From Angiostrongylus vasorum (taxonomy: Eukaryota; Nematoda; Chromadorea; Rhabditida; Metastrongylidae): a stretch of 64,000 nt of DNA. The notes under the pieces are model-generated. The model was not told the DNA's origin and did not search any database. It saw only the letters and a list, made by a program, of their open reading frames with translations. The stretch is taken from assembly GCA_018806985.1 (NCBI GenBank), contig JADANN010000364.1, positions 6,801,001 to 6,865,000 of the forward strand. The letters run 5' to 3'. A program made the translations under genes and the position numbers. Positions 35,901-47,344 of this stretch are shown piece by piece. How positions within the stretch are numbered: the stretch's first letter is position 1; the number at the start of each line of letters is the position of its first letter.

Positions 35901-36451
35901 ATTGAATGCATATCTGGCCTTTACAATGACTTGCGGTGGCCTACCGATGTATCGAGCCAGTGCTGCTATCCTTCCAGAGAAGTCTGATACCAATTTGCCG
36001 ACCCCGAAGAGATGGAGGGCTTGCTGGGCCTGGGACGCGTGGTCGAACCCATGTGTATTGCAGGGCGCTCCCGACCACTGCGTCGCACGCGCCCATAGTA
36101 AAAGTAACAAAGAGTAAACCTTAAGAAAACAATGCAATCCAACTTATCAAGGATCCCACCTGTAACATTTCGATCCGACAAGTTCTACGGCTCGCATCCT
36201 ACGAATGAACTGCAACGGTGGTTTAGGATGGCAGTAAGGCTGATCCTTCATCGTCAATCCCATATTACTCCTTGTGGAACTTCCTTAAGCGTCTTATGTA
36301 AGGTCGACCTTTGAACTTGGTGCTTATTGGCTTAACTAAGACAAGGGATACCTCCTGAATCGAAAGCCTCGGAACTTTCATCGTCATAGAGAACTCTGTC
36401 ATCGAATGATTGCAATGAAGATGACTGGCCTGGTGATTCCTCAGCTTCCAT
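32905..36451 (-). CDS. Seven-finger C2H2-type zinc-finger protein (spliced)
   Basis: Eight exons join in phase on the minus strand: 36352-36451, 35390-35433, 35171-35208, 34304-34640, 34137-34241, 33668-33745, 33141-33220 and 32905-33043. They code for about 306 residues. The first 60 residues are acidic and serine-rich, starting [12 protein letters not shown]. Seven zinc fingers follow, roughly residues 68 to 271. Several begin YxCxxC, and linkers HTGEKPY occur between the last fingers. The fourth finger ends in H-x3-C instead of H-x3-H. The tail is short and acidic. Several fingers are completed only by joining exons, which supports the model. Likely a nuclear DNA-binding regulator; I cannot name the orthologue. 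The start is the first ATG after TTTTGCAG at 36474. Introns hold SINE-1, SINE-3 and repeat A copies. Confidence 0.85.
33375..33510 (-). repeat. SINE-3 copy in a zinc-finger intron
   Basis: Minus strand: GATGTGTTGGTGAACGCG, then TTGTTCGATCCCTACCGCAG. It is 5' truncated relative to the copy at 23139. Confidence 0.65.
33812..34096 (-). repeat. SINE-1 copy in a zinc-finger intron
   Basis: Reverse orientation between exons 33668-33745 and 34137-34241. Core CCAGACAAGTCTGG (plus strand) intact; the B box appears as GGAATCGATCTCG. Confidence 0.85.
34735..35125 (+). repeat. Repeat A copy in a zinc-finger intron
   Basis: Starts CTTCCCAACGGTCTATCGCC and ends GAGTATTCAAGTAAATAAG. Opposite in direction to the host gene. 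Confidence 0.85.
35808..36096 (-). repeat. SINE-1 copy in a zinc-finger intron
   Basis: Reverse orientation in the intron 35434-36351. The tail shows the heptamer array clearly, AAGGATAAAGGATAAAGGAT at 35818-35837. The head ends CGCACGCGCCC. Confidence 0.9.
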
Positions 36452-36473
36452 ACTTCACGTGACAACCACAGTT

Positions 36474-36482
36474 CTGCAAAAT
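36474..36482 (-). promoter_or_regulatory. Putative spliced-leader acceptor of the zinc-finger gene
   Basis: ATTTTGCAG on the minus strand ends 22 bases before the first in-frame ATG at 36451. It could be a trans-splice site or an ordinary intron end following an untranslated exon. Confidence 0.35.
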
Positions 36483-36537
36483 AACGAGAATTCGTCTGAT
36501 TGTCGTTTCCTCTACAGATGTGCAAATAGATTATTTC

Positions 36538-36665
36538 ACGCAGCAGATTATTTAAAGGACATTCGACTTATATTCCAAAATAACAGACAAAAAACCCTAC
36601 CTATGGAAGAAGATTCTCGCGAAGCAGATTAGTTAAAAGACACTACGCCTTACATTCCGAAATTT
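36538..36665. repeat. Two-unit direct repeat, about 78-bp spacing
   Basis: GCAGCAGATTATTTAAAGGAC and later GAAGCAGATTAGTTAAAAGA, followed in each by a TTACATTCCGAAAT-like end. The units are diverged. Confidence 0.6.
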
Positions 36666-36706
36666 AGAAAAAAGAACACTAGTCCAGGGATAGTAGAACT
36701 TCTAGA

Positions 36707-36822
36707 GTACACCGTAACCCACACAGATCACCAAGGATACATTACAACCCATAGAGATCACTCAAGATACACTACAAGGCACAGGGACCACCCAAGATAC
36801 GCACGGACCACCCAAGAAGAGA
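36707..36822. repeat. Tandem repeat of about 30 bp, 3.6 units
   Basis: Successive units follow the form CACTACAAGGCACAGG then GACCACCCAAGATA, with substitutions; the last is shortened. Confidence 0.75.
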
Positions 36823-36999
36823 CTTAGTGAGGAAACTTTGGGAGCAGTGATTTTTATTTTTAACCACATCTTTGGCGAGTTTGTTGTAAAACTCTTGACA
36901 GTACTTACCAGTAATGAAAACACTGCCATATCAACAACTACCATCTTTCTAACAGAGATTTCGATGACTAACTACACTCAATGTAACATATCTGAAACG

Positions 37000-39284
37000 A
37001 ACGCAAAACTAAATGAATCGTCAATCACCGAATATCGTACGTGATATCGGTCAGCCACTACTACCGTATCGACCAACATCATGCTTTTGTTCGTCTTTGG
37101 ACGTCAGTGTGAGTTCTCTTCTTAGAAATAATTCTGGAAGTTGCTTTTCGATAACTGGCGATCAATTATCGGTCGCTAAAGTATTTATAACCTCAAATAT
37201 TTGTGGAAGAAGCTTTGTGTTATCGCTCATTGATTTATAGGAGGAGCTTTGCTTCACCACCTTATTAATACACTTAGTCGTACCTAAATCGTCAATATCT
37301 TAATCATATACATAATTCCTGTGCAGTATTCTCTCAACTTTAGGATAAAACCTTCAAGAAGTTGGAGACGAAATCGAAATTTCTGGAATTCCTACAGCAA
37401 GTGCAACGGCTGCACACGTTAAGCATGCATTCGGGGACACTATGATATTCTGCTGTAGAAAATTCTGCTTTTTTGAGAGGCAACAAAAATACGATTTCTG
37501 GGTTTTGTAAGATCTTTCATCATTTTAGGATAAGTGAACTTGTGTCTGATTTTAAAAGCTCTATAGATTCTAATCGCTTTTATTTCGATCAATACAGTTC
37601 ACTAAGAACTGAGACATGTTGTTTTGGAGTTCAAGACAGCCATGAAATTTTGGTATTATATGAGTAGAAGTTAATTCACGTCGGCCTGTAAGTGCATTCT
37701 GTTGCAAATTCTTCCTGACGCCTAATTTTTAATGGCTTCTGCATATTTTTCAGTAGCTACAGTATTTGAGAAGTTGAGAACTGCAGTCTTGTGGAAGAGA
37801 CTTTATCACTCGGCTATAGGGATATACGCAATTTTCCAGTAGTCATTTTCTGTTTTTGAACTTGAGTTTGAAAAAAGTTCAGTTTGTTAAAAAGGTTGAG
37901 AACGGTCCTCGGTTTTCTCTTCTTGAATTTTTTTGACGAAAGCATAGCACTCCAGCAAATACCAACGAAGCCATTGGGTGGCTCTGTTATGTCCCGCTTC
38001 TTCAGCGGCTTGGTCGCTCAGTGTTTAACCGTCGACGAAAAAAAAGAAAGCCCACTGGACTCCAGGAAATCGGAAGTTGTTTGTGGTAGAATAAAGAAGC
38101 CTGTGTCTTCGTCATAGGAATCTTCAGATTCTGATAGCTTTTTGTGTTTGTCTAACATCAAACTGCCTAGACATTTTGGGTTATTTATGAATGAAATCGA
38201 TTCGTATCGTCTCAAAGGCGTTTACATCTTCCAGGTACTTCTATTTCTCTTTGTATTTTTTGGTTAGCATTCTCGTATTGCAGTCACGTACCTAGTTCCT
38301 TCGCGAAACATATCGAATGGGTCATTGGAGAGGCTAGGCTTGCGTTTAATTACTTAGTTTGGGATGCAAATTAACTCAGAATATGGAAATTCATTCTCTG
38401 TTCGATTGAAATAACTTATTCCTTATGTATAGACGAAGTAACATTAATGATTATGCAAACATGCGTCTCCATAGATGGTCTCGTGAATCCTGTTCTAGTC
38501 AAGAAGGTTTAGTCAAGTTACTGGTAATTGTATGGGGATCGGTTCAGGTTACCTCCAACAAATAGGAATCACCTCTACTCCAGCATCGCTCAACAAGGTA
38601 CCTTTGATTACAATGCCTACCTAGGATGGGCCGACGAGCAAACTTTGACTTCTCCTTTGCGAAAAGCTGTACAAATAAAGGGCTTTGTAGAAAAGGCGGG
38701 ATATTCTTCCCCTTTATCGACAGAGAAAGGCTCTCATGAGCGCTAGGGACAAATGAAGACTACAAGTGGCTGCACGAGTAACTCACTGATTAATGGGATT
38801 GACGATATTACATGTGGTTGTAATAGTATATCTTCACAATAATGTTCAATGAGAGCTTCCTTCTAGGAATCACAGTGTTTCTTCGTTGTTTTTAGCAAGT
38901 ATCTAATGTAAAATTTGGGAAGAGAAACTCTCTGCCACATCTTTCACTTCCACAGCTTTAACATGTATGCGACTACACCTAATTTTTCGACGCACTGGCG
39001 ATGAAGCAATATCGTTTCATGCCGGCCCAATTGCGCACCCAATTATGAGTTGAAGTCCACTCACATGTTATCACTCCAATGTCAACAAATATACGACACT
39101 ACGCCTAATCTTATGTGGCATCTGTTTAGAACTGAGCACAATTTTCTTTGCTGCGTGCAGCGTGCTTTGAAAAAAAATTCCATCCGAGGAAGGTTTTCTT
39201 TCGCAGACAATTCAGTGTGAAGGACAACTTTTCATGAATCACGTTTAGCACATTTGTTTTCTTGGACTCTAATGAATAAAGCCT
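37000..39284. other. No gene recognised
   Basis: Frames on both strands at 37884-38215 overlap. The minus-strand one (KLSESEDSYDEDTGFFILPQ) is acidic and could be coding, but no splice partner was found. Confidence 0.35.
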
Positions 39285-39495
39285 CTATGCAAGAATGGAC
39301 ACTCGACAAGAATATGCAATGTAAGAATAACACGGCAGAGAGAAAGGTGAAACAAAGAACTCGCATGGTGTGATAGTGAACAGGTTAGCCCTCGGAAAGG
39401 GTAATAGCGGCGTGTTCGGTCCCCACCGCAGATACCAGCGGTCCGGAGTTTTGCAAATATCTCAGCATCGTTATGGTTATAGTTCATATAATATA
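39285..39495 (+). repeat. SINE-3 copy
   Basis: TCGCATGGTGTGATAGTG, GTTAGCCCTCGGAAAGGG and GTGTTCGGTCCCCACCGCAG follow in tRNA order. Ends TTTTGCAAATATCTCAGCATC. Confidence 0.7.
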
Positions 39496-42044
39496 CCCTG
39501 ACATTAAAGGGAATTGGCAGTAAACAAAAACTGACGAGATATTTATTGTTTCAATGCACAAGATCACTTATGTTTTAAGGAAGCACGATCCGCTGAGATG
39601 TTAAACTTTACGAAATAGATGTTATTTGCCAGTGTGATTTTTGTTTATTATGAATACAAGAAGTTAATAATCAATGCAGAAGCCAGTGGAACTCAGTCAC
39701 TTCTCATTTTTACTGCAAACAGCTTTCGAGTAGATAGGTGTGAATGGATACACTGTTATGAGGCTTTGATTACATTATTCTTGGCTTACAACGACGTAAC
39801 TTACTTTCAAGGTACTATATATAAAATGTATAGAATTATAGGGTATATGGTCGTTTGAAGTGAAGCAAAACTGAAAATTCATAGAATATTAGATGAAGAG
39901 TTGGCCATTTTGTAAAATTGTCCTTATATATTGTAATAATATTGCAGCTAGAGAACTGAAGTCGATAAGGACTGGGTTCCGCATGATTCAGATGAATTGG
40001 AAGACTCTTTCCACCGAGCTTCCAATAGAAGCCACAGCACTTTCTCGTTTGGTGATGTTCAGAATGCTCGACCAAAGACAACGCTGCTCCGATTCCAAGG
40101 CGATGCAGGATGAAATCAGTGACCTCAAAACGTGAACCTTTTTGTTACTTACGCCATACATCAAAATAAACGAGATCAAACAGTTGACAGAAGAGCTAGA
40201 AACAAGGCAAGAGATTTATCATAGTGAGAGTTTGGTGCAAAAGAAGTCTGTGCTTCTGCCCATCAGAGAGCATCCTTGTGGGAGAGGTAAAAATTGAATC
40301 ATTGGATTCTTCCACACAAGTGGAAAGCTGCCTGATGAAGGGAATGGCAAAATCTGGATGCTTTGAGAACACTTGTTATTTCCAACAGTAGCAATTTTTA
40401 TAATTTGCATATCTCATTGCCAGCAAATTACCACTTCCAAAAAGTTTTTTAACCAGAATGATAGCAATAGTTATTAGAATTACAGTATTTTGCAACGAAA
40501 CCTACTCAATGCACTGCGGCGCTACGTTAGATTGACGCTTTTCCGATGGACTCCTGAAATAAAACGGGATAAATGGAGGATTTGCCGAATAAAACAACCG
40601 GGATAATGTGTCAATATGAATGCGGACCTTCCATCAACTAAACGCAGTTTTCCGGAAGACATCGCATCAATGTATGACTGACGAGAACGATGTTTACAAC
40701 ATTAACCTTGTTCATTCTCCTATGTGATATCCTCAAAGATGAGAATGATAACGATTTAGACGTTTGTCCGTTTCATAGGGATGCACCGTGCATTCGAAGG
40801 AATTCACTTACCGTAGAAGAGAGTGAGTACATTCTTAACCTTTGGAATTACTTCTTGAAGGAAGTGAGTGTTCCTTACCCTTCCAGACTGGTATGGTACT
40901 AATTTAACAACTGCGTAGGAATGAGGGATTGTTGAGCTCAGGATATGGGATGGAACCAAGGAACACGTGTATTACGCGCACATCTCAATGCACTATATGG
41001 TAGTAGGAAATTGTTAACTATATAGGTCTCGAAAGCCACAGACAGAACTGAATAAATGAACAATCGAGAATGATGCGCAAATTGAAAGAAGCAATGGAAT
41101 AGTGGAAAAGTTAGTGATGAACAAAGTACAGGTAGACTATACAACTAGAATCGGAAAGAGGAATCGGTTTGGTTTGATAAATAACTTGGGTACCTCTATA
41201 GTCACGTTGTTTATTGTCAGAGCTACTAAACGGTAGAGGAAAATCCTCCTTATTGCTACACTTTCATGAAATTCTAGCTAGGCGGATTTTCAAAGCCATA
41301 GTCACTCACTGTGAGAAAGGCGTTAGAAGGCATTGTGTGCATAACTGCCACATGAACACACCCAGATTCCATATAACGCTTGAACTGTCATGTGCATCAT
41401 AGAGCAAAGATTCAGGTGCAACAAATCTGTAACAGGTTTATTCATTCTTATAGATTTGGACCATGGAGAAATCATCAGCGCTAGGACTGGAGGGGGGCTC
41501 CACGAATGAGTAGGAATCGGTTTGATTGCACTGTAAAAATTTGTCACGGCAGTGGTACAGAAAGTAACCCGTATATTAATGTTTGCTCAGGTTTTTTTCG
41601 CTAAATAAATCTTTTTTGTCAATCAACAACCAAGTCGACCCGGGAGCGACTCAGCAATCTGTAGTGTCTCATTTTTTGCATTTTTCCGGTAAAGTTAAAA
41701 TTAACTGGTAATTCACCTCCAGTAGAAAGGCTGTTTCAGAGTGTCCTCTTGCCAATTAGACCAAGAATTATTCCAAGCACCTCGAAATTTCATGTTGTGT
41801 CCAACATCAAGATAACAATCCTGATAAACAATACAGAGTGGTTTTTAAACCAAACTCATCCAAAAATGCGGCCTGTATACCTGTGCACATAGAATTGAAT
41901 GGAAGCAATTTTTCTGGACCAGATAATAAGCTAAAGAAGCTGCCTGGAAGTGTAAAATGGACCTCTGTAGTGAACATAAAGAACTTACTATTTAAATCAC
42001 TGCAGAAAAAGAACATCGCAGATTAAAAAGAATTTTAGTTTTGA
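39496..42044. other. No gene recognised
   Basis: AT-rich; contains one SINE-1 relic. Short frames lack motifs. Confidence 0.45.
40775..40996 (-). repeat. SINE-1 copy (old)
   Basis: Reverse orientation. TAGGGATGCACCGTGCATTCG and CCAGACTGGTATGGTACTAAT are remnants of the tail-side body and core. GGATGGAACC marks the B-box region. Confidence 0.55.
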
Positions 42045-42135
42045 TAGCGCGCCGTCGGTAAACCGACCCTCCCATCATCATCCCTACGAAGTTGCGGATT
42101 GATCCCAGATTTGCCTGGGAGTTTAAAAACCCTGA
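42045..42135 (+). repeat. SINE-2 fragment
   Basis: GGATTGATCCCAGATTTGCC and CTGGGAGTTTAAAAACCC match the core region only. Confidence 0.4.
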
Positions 42136-42174
42136 CTCCTTCCTCGATTATTAAGCTAACACAAGGTTGATGAA

Positions 42175-42860
42175 AAGGTTTATTCGGCTAACGTTTCAGC
42201 GTCTTCGTCTTCCTCAGAACCGATGATGAGAGTCGATAATCCATAGTCCTTCGTGCTCTCATTGTGACGTCTTTATCTTCTTGTTGAAGAAATACTGAAT
42301 TGATGCATTGATAACTTAAAAGACCGACTTTCTGTAAACCTCGGCATAGATAATTGATATATTTATTTACACGATCTTATAAACTGATCTTCTTAAGCTG
42401 ATGCGAGGTTGGTTAGGTTTTCGTTGCCGTTGTCGTTGTTGTTGGTGTTGTTGGTCGATGGCTGACTTTTCGGCGATTTCGCCTTCCTCAGAGTCGTGAT
42501 GTTACGAGTGGGACTCCTGATGCAGTGATAAACTCTACAAGTCATTTTATAGGCCAGATACGCATTAAAGCACCTCTACGAGGCGTTGTGGAGTAGAACG
42601 CATGACGTATTCCCTAAGGAGTACATCAAAGTCAAATACTTCCTGCTTTATCATCTGCTGCACGAAAGCGCTCTCATATAAGTGACCTGGCATCGGTTCA
42701 CCTTAGTCCACGGTAATGTTTAGGAAGACGTCAGCGAACTAGTCAGAACGAAAAACCGACATATGCACGAGTCCCACTCGTAACATCACGGTTCAGAGAA
42801 GTAATTATACCAACCATCTATGCCAAAGTTTATAGAAAGTCGGTCTTTTGAGTTATTAAG
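42175..42860. mobile_element. Foldback element with a SINE fragment in its loop
   Basis: AAAAGACCGACTTTCT near 42320 is matched in reverse by AGAAAGTCGGTCTTTT near 42840. An inner pair GTGATGTTACGAGTGGGACT and AGTCCCACTCGTAACATCAC flanks the SINE-1 fragment. Two copies of the CTGAGGAAG/GAAA motif lie in the left arm. No coding capacity. Confidence 0.7.
42513..42656 (+). repeat. SINE-1 3' fragment inside a foldback element
   Basis: Only the second half is present, from GTCATTTTATAGGCCAGATA to CTTTATC. It sits in the loop between two matching inverted arms. Confidence 0.65.
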
Positions 42861-42894
42861 ATATATATATATATATTAGTTGTTAGTTGTTCAA

Positions 42895-42936
<42 letters not shown>
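42861..42936. repeat. Two TA arrays
   Basis: A short array (42861-42877) and a long one (42896-42935), separated by TAGTTGTTAGTTGTTCAAG. They follow the foldback element. Confidence 0.95.
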
Positions 42937-42957
42937 GGTTGGTAGGGCAAAATGGAG

Positions 42958-42983
42958 AGCACGCATTGAATTCAATGCGTGCT
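42958..42983. repeat. Perfect 26-bp palindrome
   Basis: The half AGCACGCATTGAA is followed directly by its exact reverse complement. GGGCAAA (from 42945) and TTTGCCC (near 43010) form an outer inverted pair around it. Confidence 0.9.
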
Positions 42984-43139
42984 GCGTGGGGCAAGGAATT
43001 TGCCCTGGTCTCAGCATATTCACTAGTCAGAAAATAAAGAAATGCAAGGAATAAAAGAATTGAATGGAAGACAAAAGAAGAAATAATAAAATAACGCGGA
43101 AAGAAACAATAACAGAAAAAGGAACGTAAGAATTAAAAT

Positions 43140-43290
43140 GTTATCATCACCTGTCGAATCCATCTCAGTGTTTGCGTTCGTTCGGTACGGAAATTCTTCC
43201 TGAGGTGGTCGTATAGTGAAACGCTATCATGGTTTTCGTATCGAAGGATAATAAGACCATGACCGTAACTAGCGAAATCGAGCAGAGAAA
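43140..43290 (-). other. Possible orphan exon
   Basis: On the minus strand an open stretch reads YGHGLIILRYENHDS and later TERTQTLRWIRQ, ending in CAG before GTGATG, a good donor. TTTCGCTAG upstream could be its acceptor. I do not recognise the protein and found no partner exon. Confidence 0.25.
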
Positions 43291-43969
43291 CCAAGCGTCT
43301 CAATGTATTTTCGATTATCATTTACAAATACACTACCTAGTGACCTTGCATTGTCTAGTATCTCAAGAAATCATGAATACTTTCTCCTAACTGGAACTAG
43401 AGCAAGTAAGATGGAAAGAGTGAATCTCACAGCACTTAGCCTACCAAGTAAACGTTATCGAAATCTGAAAGCAATGAATTGCCGCTATTCCAAAATTTTT
43501 CATACAACTGGCTAACCAGATCCGTTAGAAAAAGCTTTATAACGTGTTGTTTGTAGCCTTGCATTATATTGCAGGTTGCTGAACGCTGCCGTGGTTTTGT
43601 CACTGATGGTTGGTGAGGTAAGTTGATTCGCAGAATGACAGAGCGTTATGTACTACATCCAGCTACAGTCCCTGAGAGTGTGTGTTTAACCTGAGAACTA
43701 CCATATTGTTATTCTTTATATAACACCGGGACATATCATTCGGTCCGCTTAGGAATCAACCATGCTGTGAACAATTTTGCTATTTCCACAAGTTCATCTG
43801 AGAGTAAGACAATAGTACGAGTTGGTCAACGCGATATGTTCGTTTTCTTTATTCACTGACATATTTCAAAACCTCTGATGCAATCCCTCAGTTTCTCAAA
43901 ACCAGATTCTTCTAGCATCTCCCTTTTAGTAGAGTAATAGAACAACAGGAATTCTCATGAAAAGATCGT
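43291..43969. other. No gene recognised
   Basis: A 70-codon frame at 43303-43515 shows no known motif. Confidence 0.4.
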
Positions 43970-45640
43970 ACCCTTAGGCAAATTTATCATTGGCGACTTC
44001 AATACCAAAATTTAGCCCAAGAGAACGTCTAAAGAACTTCACAAGGGAACAATGAGTTAGACCAGTCACACTTGAGCTTCCCTCCAGAAGTAATCCTTCT
44101 AATGTTGGATGTGGAAGTCATCCAATAGAGATTACCACAACGAAATAGAATACGTCAAGTTGTGTTGCCTAACCGACTTCGACGTTATATAATGGGATTG
44201 GACCATTACATCTTCCAGCAACGTTTTGCGTTTCATCGAAAAGAGAAGGCTCCGAAAACCAAAAAACGAATTTGCAAAGTCATAGACAAACTGGGTTTGT
44301 TCGCTTTTCACAAATGAGGAATACGTTTTGCTCGTCCAACACCTGCGATAATGAAGCCAAGCGACAAAGAGTTCGAAAGTCAAAAGGTCTTAGAAGCTCT
44401 CACGCTATTATTCCAAAGTAGTGTTGTAGGGACCACAAAAAATTGCCACCTAGTGTCCGGACTTGCAAAGCTCTGCGACGACGCAATAAAAGATTTTAGT
44501 TAAACAAGAACAGCTGGACTTCTCAGAGATCCAGCGGAGGGAAAGCATCTATGACGTTCACAGTGACTTCGCAAATTAAAAGGTTAGGATGACCATTTTC
44601 TAGTGCCAGGCACTGCATCCAAATAGCCGGAAACTACGCAGCTAGATTTGTGACATTTCCACGATACAAAAACGGGTGGGTAATGCGAGATTATAAGAGA
44701 CCACTCTCTCTTACCTTTACTAACATGCTGAAGCCCTTCTCTACTTAATTAAAACGTAAGTGGTCAATGAATGAAGTTGTGGATAGCGAAGGTGTGCTTA
44801 AACAGTACGCAGAAATCCTTCCAGAGCTCTATAGCTACTTCAAAACCAATATTTCAGCATTCTACAATAACGTCATCATTTAAGTAGAGAGAGGAGTTCA
44901 AAAAGGTGATATCATTTCACTAAAATTATTTGTATTCACTATTGAAAACCTAAAACTGGAATGGGATGACATGAAGGTAAAAGCTGAGTGCCGACGTTTG
45001 TATAACGTCCATTATTCACTGAGCATGACAAGTGGTCGACGATTTCGACAGCACCTGTGAAGAAACTCCTCTTTAACTAAACGTCATGAAGCCAGTGTCC
45101 ATGAATAACAAATTGGTTTCCGATGCTCAAGTCATGCTTAACGGAACGAATATCTCCTCATGGTTCAAATGTAGTGAAGAGGACGAAGAACAACCTGCTC
45201 CAGCTTTTCAATCTTACGATTCTTACATTTTAAAATACTTCTGGAAAACATGGATGACCAGGATGAATGAACAGTCAGTTTACCTAACACGTTGTGTTAG
45301 AAGTACTCCGTATCACATAAATAGGAGACAGAACTCCAAGTCCTTATCTACGTAGACGACTAAAGACCATAGACGCTGTCGTATTCGTCAAAATGTCGTG
45401 GGTGGACCGTGCGCAATGTGCCTTAACAAGAACTGGTGGACAACAGCCATGAGAGACCAGATTTTACGGAGTATTAAGCACGCATCAGAAATCTTAGCCA
45501 CTCGACGGTTATATATTTTCGTAAAGATCGCATAAGAGGGAAGAAGACACGAGGCCCATAGAGTGCCAAGAGGGAGAAGAAGGCACTGGACTACCTATGC
45601 ATGTGGCAGAGGACAAATAGAGATTTTGCTGACGCGAGCT
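43970..45640 (+). pseudogene. RTE retrotransposon relic, heavily decayed
   Basis: Pieces in shifting frames match the RTE copy at 11.4-14.6 kb. They include a GDFNTK endonuclease block near 43993, DYHNEIE near 44130, a sequence like the EVSREYRRPL region near 44690, and a C-terminal stretch near 45390-45460 with the AVHAMRMNDNRW-like order. No long frame survives. It is clearly older than the first copy. Confidence 0.7.
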
Positions 45641-47344
45641 TGAAGCACACAGATTTCGACGGACACCGAAACACTGGAAATCTATCATCTTGAAAAAACT
45701 ACCTGTGCTTTAGAAGGATAAGTGACTCCAGTGCTTCTTCTATTCCGTCGTGGATAATCTCTTTTTTAAGCGGCACGACTACTGATTTGTACTTCGCAAT
45801 GGTCAGTGGAATTATGGTACTCAGAGTAGAGCGAGGCGGCTCCTCGATAACACACTGTGCTCCAAACCGTCCACAATCTACAAGAGGAAAGTGTGGTTAT
45901 ATTGTGCGGTCTGCAAAAGCCTAAATAAGCGAGAAGATATGAAAATCGAAAATAGATTGCCGGACTAAATAAATGGCAATAGGACTGCTTACATTGTCTT
46001 GAAATGTTCAGTTGAGCAGTCGGAAGATTCATTGTCGTTCAGGAACACCACCCTAATCGCAAACAGTAAAAACCTTTGGGGATGAGAATGTACAAAGGCC
46101 AGCAATTGTGTGTGGTAAAAACCCGAGAGAGCCACCGCTGCCCTCCGATCTCGGGGAACATCACTTTCCACCAGCAATTAGAATATCAATCACTAAGATG
46201 AGAAATCCTGATGATGTGACTGAAACCTACATCCGAGCGCTCCTAGACCCATGGACGATGGTTGCACGTCATCAAAATGAACTGAACTATTGCCAAACGA
46301 CACATGGAAATAGGCTATCTAATCATGTAGGAAATATGGGTTAGCAGTAGCGACGGCTACATTAATGTGGTGGTTTGCGGATTCATTTTCGAGGTCTTTC
46401 CAATAACCTTACTGCGCGTTGTTTTATTTATTCCTACACCCATCATAATGAGCAAAAACAGTGATGCTTACTATCAATACGATAAATAGCAGTGCCAAGT
46501 CGTATAATCTCTGAGCCAATCTGAACTGTCTTCATCTGGAAAGTCAAATCGTTTAGCGAAGCGAAACGCTTCGTGCCTATTCTGAATCGGACACCATCTT
46601 CAACCTAAAAACTTCCGTCTCACATAGTGTCAAGATCTGTCGCTAAACTTGTATAATAGCATTACAGAGCAACTGAAAACAAACTTCTTCAATAGTGATG
46701 AGAAAATTACGCACACCATCCTTGAAGACCGACAGCAACAATGACTGCGAATCGCATCCATCCTGAAACAGCGGTGATACAATAGCCTTAAAATTTAGAG
46801 AAATAGGGCGAAAATTTCCTACACAATTCTACGCCAGAGTATCACGGGGAATGCATCCTACGGATGGATGTAGTGATATGTGCAAAACTCGGAATCTCAG
46901 CTGGGTTTCGAACCCGCGACTACCCTTAACGACAGCTCACGTGCTATCCACTACGCCAACCAAGGCCGTCGCCTTGACTTTTTTCCAGCTATATTATTAT
47001 TCAACTTTTATCTTCACTCCTGTTTCTACTCTTTACTCTTTTTTACTCATTCCGGTAGGCGGATGACTGGTTCACATTACCTGCCACTTGTCATCCCTTT
47101 CATCGCCTAGTGATTGACTCAAGCGAACGCCTGTAAACGTTCCATTTTCCCTCTTGCTTGCAAGAGTAGCTCGGTGGGTTTTGCTCGCTCTCTGGATCAT
47201 TGACCATCACACATCGTTGAGGAAGCTTGGAGCTACGGATCCCTTCCCTCACTTGTGTGACACGGGATACTCTTAGCATGGCAATATTTTGGTTACGAAG
47301 TTTTTATACGGCTCACCAATAATCTTTAAGTAAGTATAAAAGAC
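45641..47344. other. No gene recognised
   Basis: Between two RTE relics. Overlapping frames near 45766-46344 on both strands have no domain I know. One SINE-3-like head lies at 46860-46980. Confidence 0.4.
46860..46980 (-). repeat. SINE-3-like copy with a near-perfect tRNA-like head
   Basis: Minus strand: GGTTGGCGTAGTGGATAGC then GGGTTCGAAACCC, a perfect self-complementary T arm. The middle is long, as in serine or leucine tRNAs. A CCA-type 3' end or intact acceptor stem was not seen, so it is not called a tRNA gene. Confidence 0.5.

Noticed and set aside
46860..46980. Functional tRNA gene
   Set aside because: A and B boxes are good, but the acceptor stem and overall cloverleaf spacing do not close, and the flanks match a SINE family.
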